Assembly (NCBI GenBank): GCA_963669285.2
Contig: CAXXSI010000014.1
Coordinates: 186,001 to 250,000, forward strand
Origin: JAWKWH01 sp963669285
GTDB lineage: Bacteria; Pseudomonadota; Alphaproteobacteria; Rhizobiales; Rhizobiaceae
Reading direction: 5' to 3'
DNA: 64,000 nucleotides
Position 1 is the stretch's first letter; each line of letters starts with the position of its first letter. The notes below the pieces were generated by a model. It ran no database searches and had not been told where the DNA came from. It was given only the letters and a program-made list of their open reading frames with translations. The position numbers and the translations under genes were made by a program. Below are positions 46,248 through 55,534 of this stretch, in pieces.

Positions 46248-47367
46248 TTTTGACTTTACGGTCACCGCCACCGACGGCGACGCGCGGCACGGCAAGATCA
46301 CCATGCCGCGAGGAACGGTGCGAACGCCGGCATTCATGCCCGTCGGCACGGCCGCGACCGTCAAAGCCATGTATATGGACCAGGTTCGCGAGCTCGGCGC
46401 CGACATCATCCTCGGCAACACCTATCACCTGATGCTGCGCCCGGGCGCCGAACGGGTGGCGAGATTGGGCGGATTGCACAAGTTTTGCGGCTGGGACGGG
46501 CCGATCCTGACGGATTCCGGCGGCTTTCAGGTGATGTCGCTGGCGCAATTGCGAAAACTGGATGAAAGCGGCGTGACCTTCCGCTCGCATATCGACGGAA
46601 CGGCGTTCGAAATGTCCCCGGAACGATCAATCGAAATACAGGGCCTGCTGGGTTCGGACATCCAGATGCAGCTTGACGAATGTACGGCGCTTCCTGCCGA
46701 CAATTCCGAGATCGAGCGGGCGATGGAACTGTCGCTGCGCTGGGCCGAACGCTGCAAGCAGGCGTTTGGAGAACAATCCGGCAAGGCCATGTTCGGCATC
46801 GTTCAGGGCGGCGATGATCCGGACCTGCGGGACAGATCGGCCGAAGCGCTGGCCGGGATGGACTTGAAAGGCTATGCGGTCGGTGGCCTGGCGGTCGGTG
46901 AACCGCAGGCGGTGATGCTCGACATGCTTGATGCCACCTGCCCGGCCTTGCCTGAAACCAAACCGCGCTACCTGATGGGCGTCGGTACGCCCGACGATAT
47001 TTTGAGAAGCGTGGCGCGCGGCATCGACATGTTCGACTGTGTGATGCCGACACGGGCCGGAAGACACGGCCAGGCGTTTACCCGCCGCGGCAAGATCAAC
47101 CTTCGAAACGCCCGCCACGCAGAAGATCCACGTCCGCTTGACGAAGAAAGCGACTGCCCGGCAGCCCGCGACTATTCGCGGGCCTATCTGCACCATCTGG
47201 TCAAGTCGGGCGAAACGCTCGGTGCGATGCTGCTCACATGGAACAATCTTGCTTATTACCAATGGATGATGGCCGGCATTCGCGAGGCAATCGCGACCGG
47301 GACGTTTGCGCAATACACCGCCGGGACTCAGGAGATGTGGGCGCGCGGCGACGTTGGCGCGCTCTGA
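46237..47367 (+). CDS. tgt: tRNA-guanine transglycosylase
   Basis: 376 residues; the ATG at 46237 is preferred over 46231 because GGAG then sits at good spacing. Substrate region ILGNTYHLMLRPG, catalytic Asp in LTDSGGFQVMSLAQL, GIVQGGDDPDLR, GYAVGGLAVGEP and FDCVMPTRAGRHGQAF (second Asp). It exchanges guanine-34 for preQ1. Oddity: the bacterial zinc site CxCxxC is reduced to ESDCPAARDYSRAYLHHL, with Ser and Ala in place of two Cys, so the structural zinc is probably lost or bound differently. Confidence 0.95.
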   Translation: MTDSFDFTVTATDGDARHGKITMPRGTVRTPAFMPVGTAATVKAMYMDQVRELGADIILGNTYHLMLRPGAERVARLGGLHKFCGWDGPILTDSGGFQVMSLAQLRKLDESGVTFRSHIDGTAFEMSPERSIEIQGLLGSDIQMQLDECTALPADNSEIERAMELSLRWAERCKQAFGEQSGKAMFGIVQGGDDPDLRDRSAEALAGMDLKGYAVGGLAVGEPQAVMLDMLDATCPALPETKPRYLMGVGTPDDILRSVARGIDMFDCVMPTRAGRHGQAFTRRGKINLRNARHAEDPRPLDEESDCPAARDYSRAYLHHLVKSGETLGAMLLTWNNLAYYQWMMAGIREAIATGTFAQYTAGTQEMWARGDVGAL

Positions 47368-47394
47368 CGTCCACCAAGGAAACTTGATGGCGGT

Positions 47395-47958
47395 CTATCG
47401 CGGCGCGCGCTTGGCCAGAATGCGCTGCAACGTGCGCCGGTGCATGTTGAGGCGCCGCGCGGTCTCCGAAACATTGCGGTCGCAACTTTCGTAGACACGC
47501 TGAATGTGCTCCCAGCGCACGCGGTCCGCCGACATCGGGTTTTCCGGAGGCGGCGCCTTTTCGCCGTCTCTCCTGGTCAGGGCGGCATACACATCATCGG
47601 CATCGGCAGGCTTTGACAAATAGTCGACCGCACCCAGTTTTACCGCGGTAACCGCTGTAGCGATATTGCCATAGCCGGTCAGGATGATGGCTTTGGAATC
47701 CTCACGCCGCTCACGTATTGCCTCAATGACATCCAAGCCGTTGCCATCGCCGAGCCGCATGTCGACAACGGCAAAGGCCGGCGGGGCACTGCGTGCCTTG
47801 CGGATCGCTTCGGCGACCGTGTCTGCCGTTTCCACGGTAAATCCACGTTGCTCCATCGCGCGGGCAAGCCGTGTGAGAAACGGTTTGTCATCGTCAACAA
47901 TGAGCAGGCTGTGATCGTCGCCCGGAATGGCGCTGTTGGATTTTCCGTCTTCTCTCAT
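47395..47958 (-). CDS. regA: Redox response regulator RegA/ActR/PrrA
   Basis: 187 residues from the ATG at 47958. Receiver domain with phospho-acceptor Asp in FAVVDMRLGDGNGLDVI, acidic pair SLLIVDDDKPF and Lys in YLSKPADADDV. A short Pro linker (EKAPPPENPMSADRV) leads to the Fis-type HTH RNVSETARRLNMHRRTLQRIL, whose sequence is the RegA-family hallmark. It controls respiration, carbon and nitrogen genes in response to redox state. The sensor kinase gene lies just upstream on the same strand (58 bp). Confidence 0.94.
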   Translation of the reverse strand: MREDGKSNSAIPGDDHSLLIVDDDKPFLTRLARAMEQRGFTVETADTVAEAIRKARSAPPAFAVVDMRLGDGNGLDVIEAIRERREDSKAIILTGYGNIATAVTAVKLGAVDYLSKPADADDVYAALTRRDGEKAPPPENPMSADRVRWEHIQRVYESCDRNVSETARRLNMHRRTLQRILAKRAPR

Positions 47959-48016
47959 GATAGTCTTTTCCGTGTCTTTGACGGTGCTTTTATTGCAGTT
48001 TTTCCCGGTTTCCAAC

Positions 48017-49351
48017 TCACACCGGACGGGCATCGACCACGACGGCCGATTTTCGTTGTAATTCAAATGTTTCGCGGGACCAGGAGACCGATGCCTCTGC
48101 GCCGAATCCACGCTCCTTCGAATTGGCGAAACTGACCGTTGCGCCCGATCGCTCCAACAGCGTTTTGGCGATGAAAAGGCCCAGACCCAATCCACCGGCT
48201 CCCTGCGAACCTTCGCGTGCCGGCCTGGTGGATGCATAGGGCTCGCCGATCCGATCCAGCATATCAGCCAGAAATCCCGGGCCATCGTCCACGATTTTGA
48301 TCACGACGCCTGAATCGTCGAAACTCCAGATGATTTCAACACGCGACTTGGCAAAATCGACGGCGTTTTCCACCAGATTGCCCAAACCGTGCAGGACCCC
48401 CGGATTACGTGTCATGACCGGTTCCGGCCCGCTGATGGCTCCCGGTTTCATTTCAACAAAGACATCGAAATCACGATGCGGCGCCACGACTTCCTCAACG
48501 ATTGAAGACACCGGCATGTGCGCAATGTGCGATTCTCCCTCGGTGGACAGCGAGGTAAGGCCCTTCAATATTTCGCGGCAACGCTCTGTCTGTGAGCGCA
48601 GCAGCTTGATGTCTTCGCCATGTTGCGGGTCTGCCGACAGCGCCCGCTCCATCTCCTTGGCCACCAGCGCAATCGTGGCGAGCGGTGTTCCCAGCTCATG
48701 TGCGGCGGCGGCGGCCAACCCGTCCAATGCGGAAAGATGTTGCTCGCGCTGGAGGACAAGCTCGGTAGCCGCCAGTGCGGCGGCCAGTTTGCGCGCTTCG
48801 TCGGCGACGCGCCATGCGTAGATGGAGGTAAACAATATTGTCGAGACGACCGCAAACCAGACGCCGGCGACATAGATGGTGGGAATGGAAAACGCATCTT
48901 CCGGAGACCACGGCAAGGGGCGATGATAGAACATTAAGATGGTGACGATAGCCACGACCAAACTGCCCAGCAGCGTCGTGTGGCGGACCGGCATCGATGT
49001 GGCGGAAACGACCACCGGTACGGCCATCAAAAGGGCAAAAGGATTGGTCAACCCGCCCGTCAGATAGAGCAATCCGGCGAGCTGTAATGCGTCATAGGTC
49101 AAAATGGCCAATGCCGGATAGAGCGTTAACCGGTGATTTGCCGGATATTGCAGGGCCAGATAGACGTTAAGCGCCGCCGAACACACAATCAAAGCCACGC
49201 ATTCGGTAACCGGCAACGGAAACCCGATCACATATCCGACAACGACAACGGCGGCGCTCTGGCCGATCACCGCCAGCCAGCGCAGCCGAATCAGCGTATT
49301 GAGCCGTAAGCGGCGGCTCAGATTCAGGTTCGTGGTTTCGGCTTCAGCCAT
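48017..49351 (-). CDS. regB: Redox sensor histidine kinase RegB/ActS/PrrB
   Basis: 444 residues; ATG at 49351 chosen over a TTG two codons earlier. Six N-terminal membrane helices with the quinone-binding loop GGLTNPFALLM, H-box AAAAHELGTPLATI, N-box NLVENAVDFAK, and G-boxes DDGPGF and GGLGLGLFIAK. The redox-active Cys of RegB is present exactly 40 residues after the phosphorylated His (TERCREIL). It phosphorylates the RegA protein encoded downstream. In related bacteria this pair controls terminal oxidases and denitrification, so it may also influence the reductase at 20-22 kb. Confidence 0.95.
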   Translation of the reverse strand: MAEAETTNLNLSRRLRLNTLIRLRWLAVIGQSAAVVVVGYVIGFPLPVTECVALIVCSAALNVYLALQYPANHRLTLYPALAILTYDALQLAGLLYLTGGLTNPFALLMAVPVVVSATSMPVRHTTLLGSLVVAIVTILMFYHRPLPWSPEDAFSIPTIYVAGVWFAVVSTILFTSIYAWRVADEARKLAAALAATELVLQREQHLSALDGLAAAAAHELGTPLATIALVAKEMERALSADPQHGEDIKLLRSQTERCREILKGLTSLSTEGESHIAHMPVSSIVEEVVAPHRDFDVFVEMKPGAISGPEPVMTRNPGVLHGLGNLVENAVDFAKSRVEIIWSFDDSGVVIKIVDDGPGFLADMLDRIGEPYASTRPAREGSQGAGGLGLGLFIAKTLLERSGATVSFANSKERGFGAEASVSWSRETFELQRKSAVVVDARPV

Positions 49352-49391
49352 GAGCAAATCTTATTCACCATAGAATTGTTGAAGCAAAGGC

Positions 49392-51848
49392 TTATTTGGC
49401 CCGCGGTTTGGCGCGGGTGGTCGGCTTTTCGGTCAACGGATTTTCCGGCCAGACATGCTTCGGATAGCGGCTTTTCATGTCTTTGCGCACATCCGTCCAG
49501 GACCCGCGCCAAAAACCGGGCAGATCGTGCGTTGTCTGGATCGGACGTCCGGCAGGCGACAGCAGTTCGAGCTTGAGCGGTACTGACCCGCCGCCGATCG
49601 CGGGATGTTTGTCCAGACCATATAGTTCCTGCACTCGTATCGAAATCGTCGGCACATCATCTTCGTAGTCAATGCGGATCTTGCGGCCGGTCGGAACCTC
49701 GAACTCGGCGGGAGCGAATTTGTCGAGATTTGCCGCCAGGTCGAAAGGGACGATGGAAAGGAGTGCGTTCTTGAGCGTCGATGCGCCAATGCTGTCAAGA
49801 CTGGGCTCGCCGGTCAAAAACGGCAACAGCCACTCGTCCAGCCGGGCGAGAAGTTGGTCGTCCGCCATATCCGGCCAGCGGTCACCCAGCGTTCCGTTGA
49901 GCCAGGCCAGCTTTTTCAACAGGGCTGCCGATTCCGGCCTCCACGGGAGAATCCCGAGCCCATGTTGTCTGATCGCTGCGACAATCGCCAGATTGGCCTC
50001 CTCTCCATGGGGTGCGGCGAGGTTTTGTTGGCGCAGGGTTACAGCACCGAGCTTGATCCGTTCGCTTTGGCGCACGGATCGCGTTTGGCTATCGAACATG
50101 GTCGTTCGCTCACGCTCGATACTGTCAGAAAGACATGCCTCGATCTCCTCCTGCCGGACAGCGGCGGCCGCAGTGATGCGGGCATTCTGTGCCTTACCCT
50201 GCAAATCGGCAACGACGATGAATTGCTCGCGTGCCAGCGCTTCGGTTTCGTCGAGGACCGCGCCGCGGCCATTGGCAAGTATGAAATGGCCGACATTGCC
50301 GCGCGCCCGGGCAACACGGTCCGGGCAAGCATCCAGCAGACAGCGGGCAATTGTCTCCTGACCCGTCCCGGCGCCACCGCCAGCATCGACGGCAAGGCGC
50401 TTTGCCAGGCCGCGGGCCTGTTTGGCGCGCTGACTGTTTTCGCGTCGAAATTGCGACAGGCGATGGTCCAGATCGACATCCGAGCCGCCAAGGCCGCGCT
50501 CCGTTAACAACATCGCCACCTCCGCTGCAGTTGCCGCTTGTCCACGCTGTGCCGCTTTGACGACCATGTTTGAAAGCCGCACCGGCAGCGGTTGATCGCG
50601 CAACGCCTTTCCTGTCGCGGTTATATGGCCTGAATCGTCCAACGCACCCAGTGCCGTCAATTGCTCGCGGGCAGCGGAAAGCGCCGCCTTGGGCGGAGAA
50701 TCCAGCAGACGCAATGCTGTTGGATCGCCAACCCCAAACGCGGCGCAATCGAGCACAAGGCGCGACAAGTCCGCTTCAAGAATCTCCGGTACAGTCGCGT
50801 CAGCCAATGACGCTGTCTGGCCCTCATGCCACAGTCTGATTGCCAGGCCGGGTGATGTACGCCCTGCCCGTCCCGCACGCTGGTCGGCAGACGCATTGGA
50901 AACGCGAACCGTTTCCAGACGCGTCAGCCCGGTCGCCGGTTCATATTTCGGCAAGCGGGACAGGCCGGAATCGATCACCGTATCCACGCCATCAATGGTG
51001 ATCGAGGTTTCGGCAATCGAGGTCGCCAGGACGATTTTGCGCCGACCGTCCGGTGCCGGACGGATTGCGGCATCCTGCGCCCGGCCATCGAGGCCGCCGT
51101 GAAGCGGAACGACATCGACTGAAGCGGTTATGCGATCCGCCAGGCGATCGCCGGCTCGCGCGATTTCGCGTTGTCCGGGAAGGAAGGCCAGGCAACTGCC
51201 GCGTCCATCGGCCAGCGCCGACATAATGGTTGCCGCAACCGCATCCTCGATCCGAATATCCGGCTTTCGCGGCTGATAACGGATTTCCACCGGGAAACTG
51301 CGGCCTTTGCTCTCAATGATCGGGGCACCGCCCATCAGCGCGCCGACACGCGAAGCTTCCAGTGTGGCGGACATGACCAGAAGGCGCAGATCGGGGCGAA
51401 GCGCGCTGGCGATATCAAGCGCGAGCGCCAAACCGAAATCGCCGTCGAGCGAACGTTCGTGGAATTCGTCGAACAGAACGGCGCAAATACCGGAAAGCTC
51501 TGGGTCGTCGAGCGCCATGCGCGTAAAAACCCCTTCGGTGACGACAAGAATGCGGGTTTTTGGACCGGACCTGCTATCCATCCGCATTGCGTAGCCAACC
51601 GTGTCACCGGGTTTCTCGCCGATGAGTTCGGCCATGCGGCGGGCAGCCGCGCGAGCCGCTACCCGCCGCGGCTCGACCAGGACGATTTTGCCGTTCTGCG
51701 CCCAATCCTCGTCCAGTAGGGCAAGAGGTACGAGCGTGGTTTTACCGGCGCCGGGCGGGGCGACCAGAACTGCCGAGCGACTTTCTCGCAATGCGGCCTG
51801 CAAATCCGGCAACACGTCGCTGACCGGCAAATTCGGCAACCCGGTCAC
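49392..51848 (-). CDS. hrpB: ATP-dependent helicase HrpB
   Basis: 818 residues, GTG start at 51848. DEAH/RHA helicase: Walker A APPGAGKTTLVPLALL, DEFHER box, SAT motif (LLVMSATLEA), QRAGRAGRTSPG, and the HrpB-specific C-terminal domain (LPWRPESAALLKKLAWL; LLSPAGRPIQTTHDLPGFW; YPKHVWPENPL). Role in the cell is poorly known, perhaps RNA or nucleoprotein remodelling. It begins 3 bp after the ABC ATPase stop, so it is probably read from the importer operon by coupling. Confidence 0.93.
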   Translation of the reverse strand: MTGLPNLPVSDVLPDLQAALRESRSAVLVAPPGAGKTTLVPLALLDEDWAQNGKIVLVEPRRVAARAAARRMAELIGEKPGDTVGYAMRMDSRSGPKTRILVVTEGVFTRMALDDPELSGICAVLFDEFHERSLDGDFGLALALDIASALRPDLRLLVMSATLEASRVGALMGGAPIIESKGRSFPVEIRYQPRKPDIRIEDAVAATIMSALADGRGSCLAFLPGQREIARAGDRLADRITASVDVVPLHGGLDGRAQDAAIRPAPDGRRKIVLATSIAETSITIDGVDTVIDSGLSRLPKYEPATGLTRLETVRVSNASADQRAGRAGRTSPGLAIRLWHEGQTASLADATVPEILEADLSRLVLDCAAFGVGDPTALRLLDSPPKAALSAAREQLTALGALDDSGHITATGKALRDQPLPVRLSNMVVKAAQRGQAATAAEVAMLLTERGLGGSDVDLDHRLSQFRRENSQRAKQARGLAKRLAVDAGGGAGTGQETIARCLLDACPDRVARARGNVGHFILANGRGAVLDETEALAREQFIVVADLQGKAQNARITAAAAVRQEEIEACLSDSIERERTTMFDSQTRSVRQSERIKLGAVTLRQQNLAAPHGEEANLAIVAAIRQHGLGILPWRPESAALLKKLAWLNGTLGDRWPDMADDQLLARLDEWLLPFLTGEPSLDSIGASTLKNALLSIVPFDLAANLDKFAPAEFEVPTGRKIRIDYEDDVPTISIRVQELYGLDKHPAIGGGSVPLKLELLSPAGRPIQTTHDLPGFWRGSWTDVRKDMKSRYPKHVWPENPLTEKPTTRAKPRAK

Positions 51849-51851
51849 GGT

Positions 51852-52496
51852 TTATGCGCCACCGACATGAACGATCTCGCCATTGGCCGCAGCCGCGTCG
51901 GCTTCATCGTGGGTAACGAGGATGATCGCCAGGCTGGTGTCGCGGGCCTTTGCAAACACCAGTTCCCGCATCTGCTGACGCAGCCCGGAATCAAGCTTGG
52001 AAAACGGTTCATCCAGCAAAAGCATCTGCGGACTTGATATCAGGACGCGCGCCAATGCCACCCGGGCTTTTTGACCTCCGGAGAGCGTGTCGGGATCGCG
52101 ATCGGCCATTCCGGCCAGGCCGACACCTGCCAGCATGTCTTCGGCAACACGGCGGCGTTTTTGCCTGCCCCTGATTCCGGAGGGTGCGGCAAACGCCATA
52201 TTGGCGCCGACCGACATGTGAGGAAAGAGCAGCGGATCCTGAAACAGAATCCCGGCATGCCGGTCCTCAGCCGGAAGACCGGTGATTTCCCGACCATCGA
52301 TGAAGACCCTGCCTGTTGCATCGAACTCCGGATCGAGAAACCCGCCAATATAGGCGAGCAGCGTCGACTTGCCCGAGCCGGAGGGACCCATGATGGTCAG
52401 GATCTCACCGGGTAGAACATGATGCGTGACCGATAGCAATTGGTGTCCGTGCAACGAGATGGAAACGTCGTCAAGAAAGAGACCAGCTTGTGACAT
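51852..52496 (-). CDS. ABC ATPase, YnjD/ThiQ-like
   Basis: 214 residues. Walker A GPSGSGKST, Q-loop GILFQDPLLFPHMSVGANMA, signature LSGGQKARVALAR, Walker B MLLLDEPFSKLD and switch His VTHDEAD. Short, as in YnjD and ThiQ. Third gene of a binding protein / fused permease / ATPase operon like E. coli ynjBCD. The substrate of that system is not established. Confidence 0.9.
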   Translation of the reverse strand: MSQAGLFLDDVSISLHGHQLLSVTHHVLPGEILTIMGPSGSGKSTLLAYIGGFLDPEFDATGRVFIDGREITGLPAEDRHAGILFQDPLLFPHMSVGANMAFAAPSGIRGRQKRRRVAEDMLAGVGLAGMADRDPDTLSGGQKARVALARVLISSPQMLLLDEPFSKLDSGLRQQMRELVFAKARDTSLAIILVTHDEADAAAANGEIVHVGGA

Positions 52497-52513
52497 ACTG
52501 CTGTTGTTCCCGC

Positions 52514-54190
52514 TCAGACCCGCATCGCGCGGCGCGACCGGAATAACAGTGCAGGCACTGCGGTTGCAATCAGAAAGCCGATTGCCGGAAGCAGCATCTG
52601 CAGAAATGCATAAACACCGATGACCCGCCGGTTGCCTCCGGATGCAAGTGCGACCGCTTCGGTGGTGATCGTCTCAAGCCGCCCTGCACCGATCAGGACG
52701 GTCGGAAGATATTGTCCGATGGAGACGGCAAGCCCCACCGCAGCGGCCGTCAGCACCGCCCGGAGAAGCATCGGCAATCGAACTGAAAACAGTGTTGTCC
52801 AGCGCCGTTTGCCGAGCCCGGCTGCGATAGCTTCGTAGCGGCGATCGAAAATCCGCCAGGGATCGCTCAGCGACAGGAAGACATAAGGCAAAACAAAAAC
52901 AAGATGCGTGAACACCAGGGCGGCAAACGTGGCGTCGATGCCAATCACGATGAAAAGCAGCTGCAGGCCGAACAGAAAAGCTGCCTGAGGAACCAGCAAC
53001 GGCAGATAGATCAGCCACAGCGAGCGATTGCCCCGGCGTCCGGTTTCATCTTCCCGCATGAGACACAGGATGGCCAAAAGGGCTGCGATTGTCGTCGACA
53101 GCGCGGCGACCGTCAGCGTCGTCACCAGCGGGCCGGCAATCCGCGGCGAAGCCTGCATCCAGGTGCGCAGCGAAAAGGCTTTGGGCAGCGCATCGGGATA
53201 CTGCCAAAGACCCGCGACCGACCAGATGGCCAATGTCGCCAGGCCGGCAACGATCGCCAGAAACGTGGTCATCATCGCCGCCACACCTGCAATTGCCAGA
53301 AGACGATCGCGGCGGAAGCGCCAGCCGGTATCGCAGAACCACACCAAGACCATTGCCGACACGCGCTCCATGGCGATCCAGATTGCCAGGGCCGATGCGG
53401 TAAGGCCGAGTTGCAGCACCGCGCCGGCAGAAGCAATGTATCTGGCTGACAGATCGGGATCACTCATCCATTCGACGATCCTGACTGCCAATGGCGCCGG
53501 CGTGGTTGGACCGAGGATGGCGGCGACATCGACAACGGAGGTGGCAAAAGCGATGACCGCAAACACCGCGAGGCGAATCTGCCGGTAGATGTTGGGCCAT
53601 AACGTGTAGAGAAACCCGGCGATGCGGCCATAGCCGAGCGAAGCGGCAAGCGCCCTGGTGTTTGCCAGCCGCACCTGGGGCAACGCGGCCAGAGTGACCA
53701 GCAACAGGAACGGGATTTCCTTGACGATCAGACCGGCCATCATGGCCAGGCCAAGCGGATCGTTGACGATCAGCAGATCGGGTGGCCGGGTCCAACCGGT
53801 CAATTCCGGTGAGATCAGTCGCGATATCATGCCCGATGGAGCGATGAGGAATGCCAGTCCGAAAGCCGCTGCTGCGTGCGGGACAGACAAAAGAGGAGAG
53901 ATCATATGCTGGACGCGATCGAATATCCGCGTCCCGGCAAAAGCTGCGACGAACAGAAATACGGCGCCAAGCGAAATCGCCGCAGTCAACAGCCCGGCAA
54001 CCAGGCTCATCGTCATGGATATGACGATGCCGGGGCGGGAAAGCGCATCGGCCAAGTGATGCAAGGTCAACTCCATGCCGCCCAGCGCGGGAAGAAATCC
54101 CAGTGCCGGAAGCATGGTTCCGATCAGGCCGAAAATGATTGGACCGGCAAGAAGAAATATTGCGAGCGGAGGACCGAGCCGGATTAACAA
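52514..54190 (-). CDS. ABC permease with two fused membrane modules, YnjC-like
   Basis: About 558 residues from a TTG at 54190 with GAGAGG upstream; a longer frame to 54292 would overlap the binding-protein gene and is less likely. Two binding-protein-dependent permease modules in one chain, about twelve helices, each with an EAA-type loop: ANTRALAASLGYGRIAGFLY and RRYEAIAAGLGKRRWTTLFS. This architecture matches YnjC and ThiP. With the flanking genes it forms the importer. Confidence 0.87.
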   Translation of the reverse strand: MLIRLGPPLAIFLLAGPIIFGLIGTMLPALGFLPALGGMELTLHHLADALSRPGIVISMTMSLVAGLLTAAISLGAVFLFVAAFAGTRIFDRVQHMISPLLSVPHAAAAFGLAFLIAPSGMISRLISPELTGWTRPPDLLIVNDPLGLAMMAGLIVKEIPFLLLVTLAALPQVRLANTRALAASLGYGRIAGFLYTLWPNIYRQIRLAVFAVIAFATSVVDVAAILGPTTPAPLAVRIVEWMSDPDLSARYIASAGAVLQLGLTASALAIWIAMERVSAMVLVWFCDTGWRFRRDRLLAIAGVAAMMTTFLAIVAGLATLAIWSVAGLWQYPDALPKAFSLRTWMQASPRIAGPLVTTLTVAALSTTIAALLAILCLMREDETGRRGNRSLWLIYLPLLVPQAAFLFGLQLLFIVIGIDATFAALVFTHLVFVLPYVFLSLSDPWRIFDRRYEAIAAGLGKRRWTTLFSVRLPMLLRAVLTAAAVGLAVSIGQYLPTVLIGAGRLETITTEAVALASGGNRRVIGVYAFLQMLLPAIGFLIATAVPALLFRSRRAMRV

Positions 54191-54221
54191 TGGTCCGGAC
54201 CTCTCATGGTTTGCGGACGGA

Positions 54222-55442
54222 TCAGTTGGCGACGCCGTAGCGTTTTTTCCATTCTTTCTCGAGACGCTCCATCCAGGTCGGATGAGGCTCATCGATCGCC
54301 GGGCCCAGCTCTTCAGGTCTCAGTGTCGCAACTCCAAGATCAATGGCGTCAAACAGCGCCCGATCATTGCCTTCAAGACCGGCGACATCGAGGACGGTTG
54401 GATCACCCCAGAATTTCGGATTTTGCTTGCGCGCCTGCGCTTCCGGTGAAATCAGGAAATTGGCCAGCACAAGTGCGCCGGCCTTTGCGGCCGCATTGTA
54501 GGGAATTGTAACGAAATGTGTGTTCGACAATGTGCCCTGCGGAAAGGTGAATGAGCGCACCGTGTCCGGAAGCTCGCCATTGACGATGGCGCTTGAGGCC
54601 TCCGAAGGATTGAAGGCGAAAATGATCTCGACTTCGCCATCGGCAAGATGCTGCTTCATGGCCGGATAGTTTTGCGGATAGGCGCGGCCTGACCGCCACA
54701 TGACCGGATGCAATTCATCGAGATAAGAAAACAATGGCGCGGTGACGTCGGCGAATGTCGCATCGTCAACCGGCTTCAACAGCGCTGTGCGATCTTCGAC
54801 CAGTTCGGACAGGACTTGCTTGAGGAAGGACGAGCCGATGAAATCCGGCGGCTGCGGATAGGAAAAACGGCCCGGATTGGCCTTTGCCCATTTCAACAGT
54901 CCCTGGGCATCACCGGGCATGTCGGCGATATCAGTGCGGGCGGAATCATGAAAAAACACCAGCTTGCCCATGCCCCACGGGCTCTCGAGACCTTCCACCG
55001 GAATGGTAAAATCAGTACGGATGGTCGGCTTGTTTTCGATGTCGACATATTGCCAGTTGGGCAGCTTTTCCGCCCAGCCCGGTGCGAACAGAAGGTTCTG
55101 GCGCTTCATCGACGCAAAGTTTTCGCCATTGATCCAGATGAGGTCGACCGAACCGCCCTCATTTTTTCCAGCCGCCTTCTCGCCGACAACCTTGGCAACC
55201 GCGTGTGCGGTATCGTCCAGCTTGACGTGAATCAGTTTGACACCGAATTTGCTCTCGATTTCAGAACCTGCCCATTCGATATAGGCATTGATGTTCTCCG
55301 ATCCACCCCAGGCATTCCAATAAACGGTTTCACCCTTGGCATCCTCCAACACCGCCGTCCAATCGGCAGGGTCGAGATTTTCCGCGCGGGCCAGGCCCAG
55401 ACTTGCGCCCAGAACGGCGGCGGCGATCAGGAGTTTCTTCAT
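54222..55442 (-). CDS. ABC substrate-binding protein, YnjB-like
   Basis: 406 residues; start at 55442 gives a clean Sec signal (MKKLLIAAAVLGASLGLARA). Type-II binding protein: VYWNAWGGSENINAYIEWAG, VDLIWINGENFASMKRQNLL, WGMGKLVFFHDSAR, FPQGTLSNTHFVTIPYNAAA and HPTWMERLEKEWKKRYGVAN. Several Trp residues may stack on an aromatic or cationic ligand. Leads the operon with the fused permease, the ATPase and hrpB. Confidence 0.9.
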   Translation of the reverse strand: MKKLLIAAAVLGASLGLARAENLDPADWTAVLEDAKGETVYWNAWGGSENINAYIEWAGSEIESKFGVKLIHVKLDDTAHAVAKVVGEKAAGKNEGGSVDLIWINGENFASMKRQNLLFAPGWAEKLPNWQYVDIENKPTIRTDFTIPVEGLESPWGMGKLVFFHDSARTDIADMPGDAQGLLKWAKANPGRFSYPQPPDFIGSSFLKQVLSELVEDRTALLKPVDDATFADVTAPLFSYLDELHPVMWRSGRAYPQNYPAMKQHLADGEVEIIFAFNPSEASSAIVNGELPDTVRSFTFPQGTLSNTHFVTIPYNAAAKAGALVLANFLISPEAQARKQNPKFWGDPTVLDVAGLEGNDRALFDAIDLGVATLRPEELGPAIDEPHPTWMERLEKEWKKRYGVAN

Positions 55443-55534
55443 CCGGTTATCCCTTCGTCGGCGAATTTTCGCACGAATGAACACGGTGCAGGCGCGGGGT
55501 CAATCCACACGCGCGGTCAACTTGATGTGAGCCG

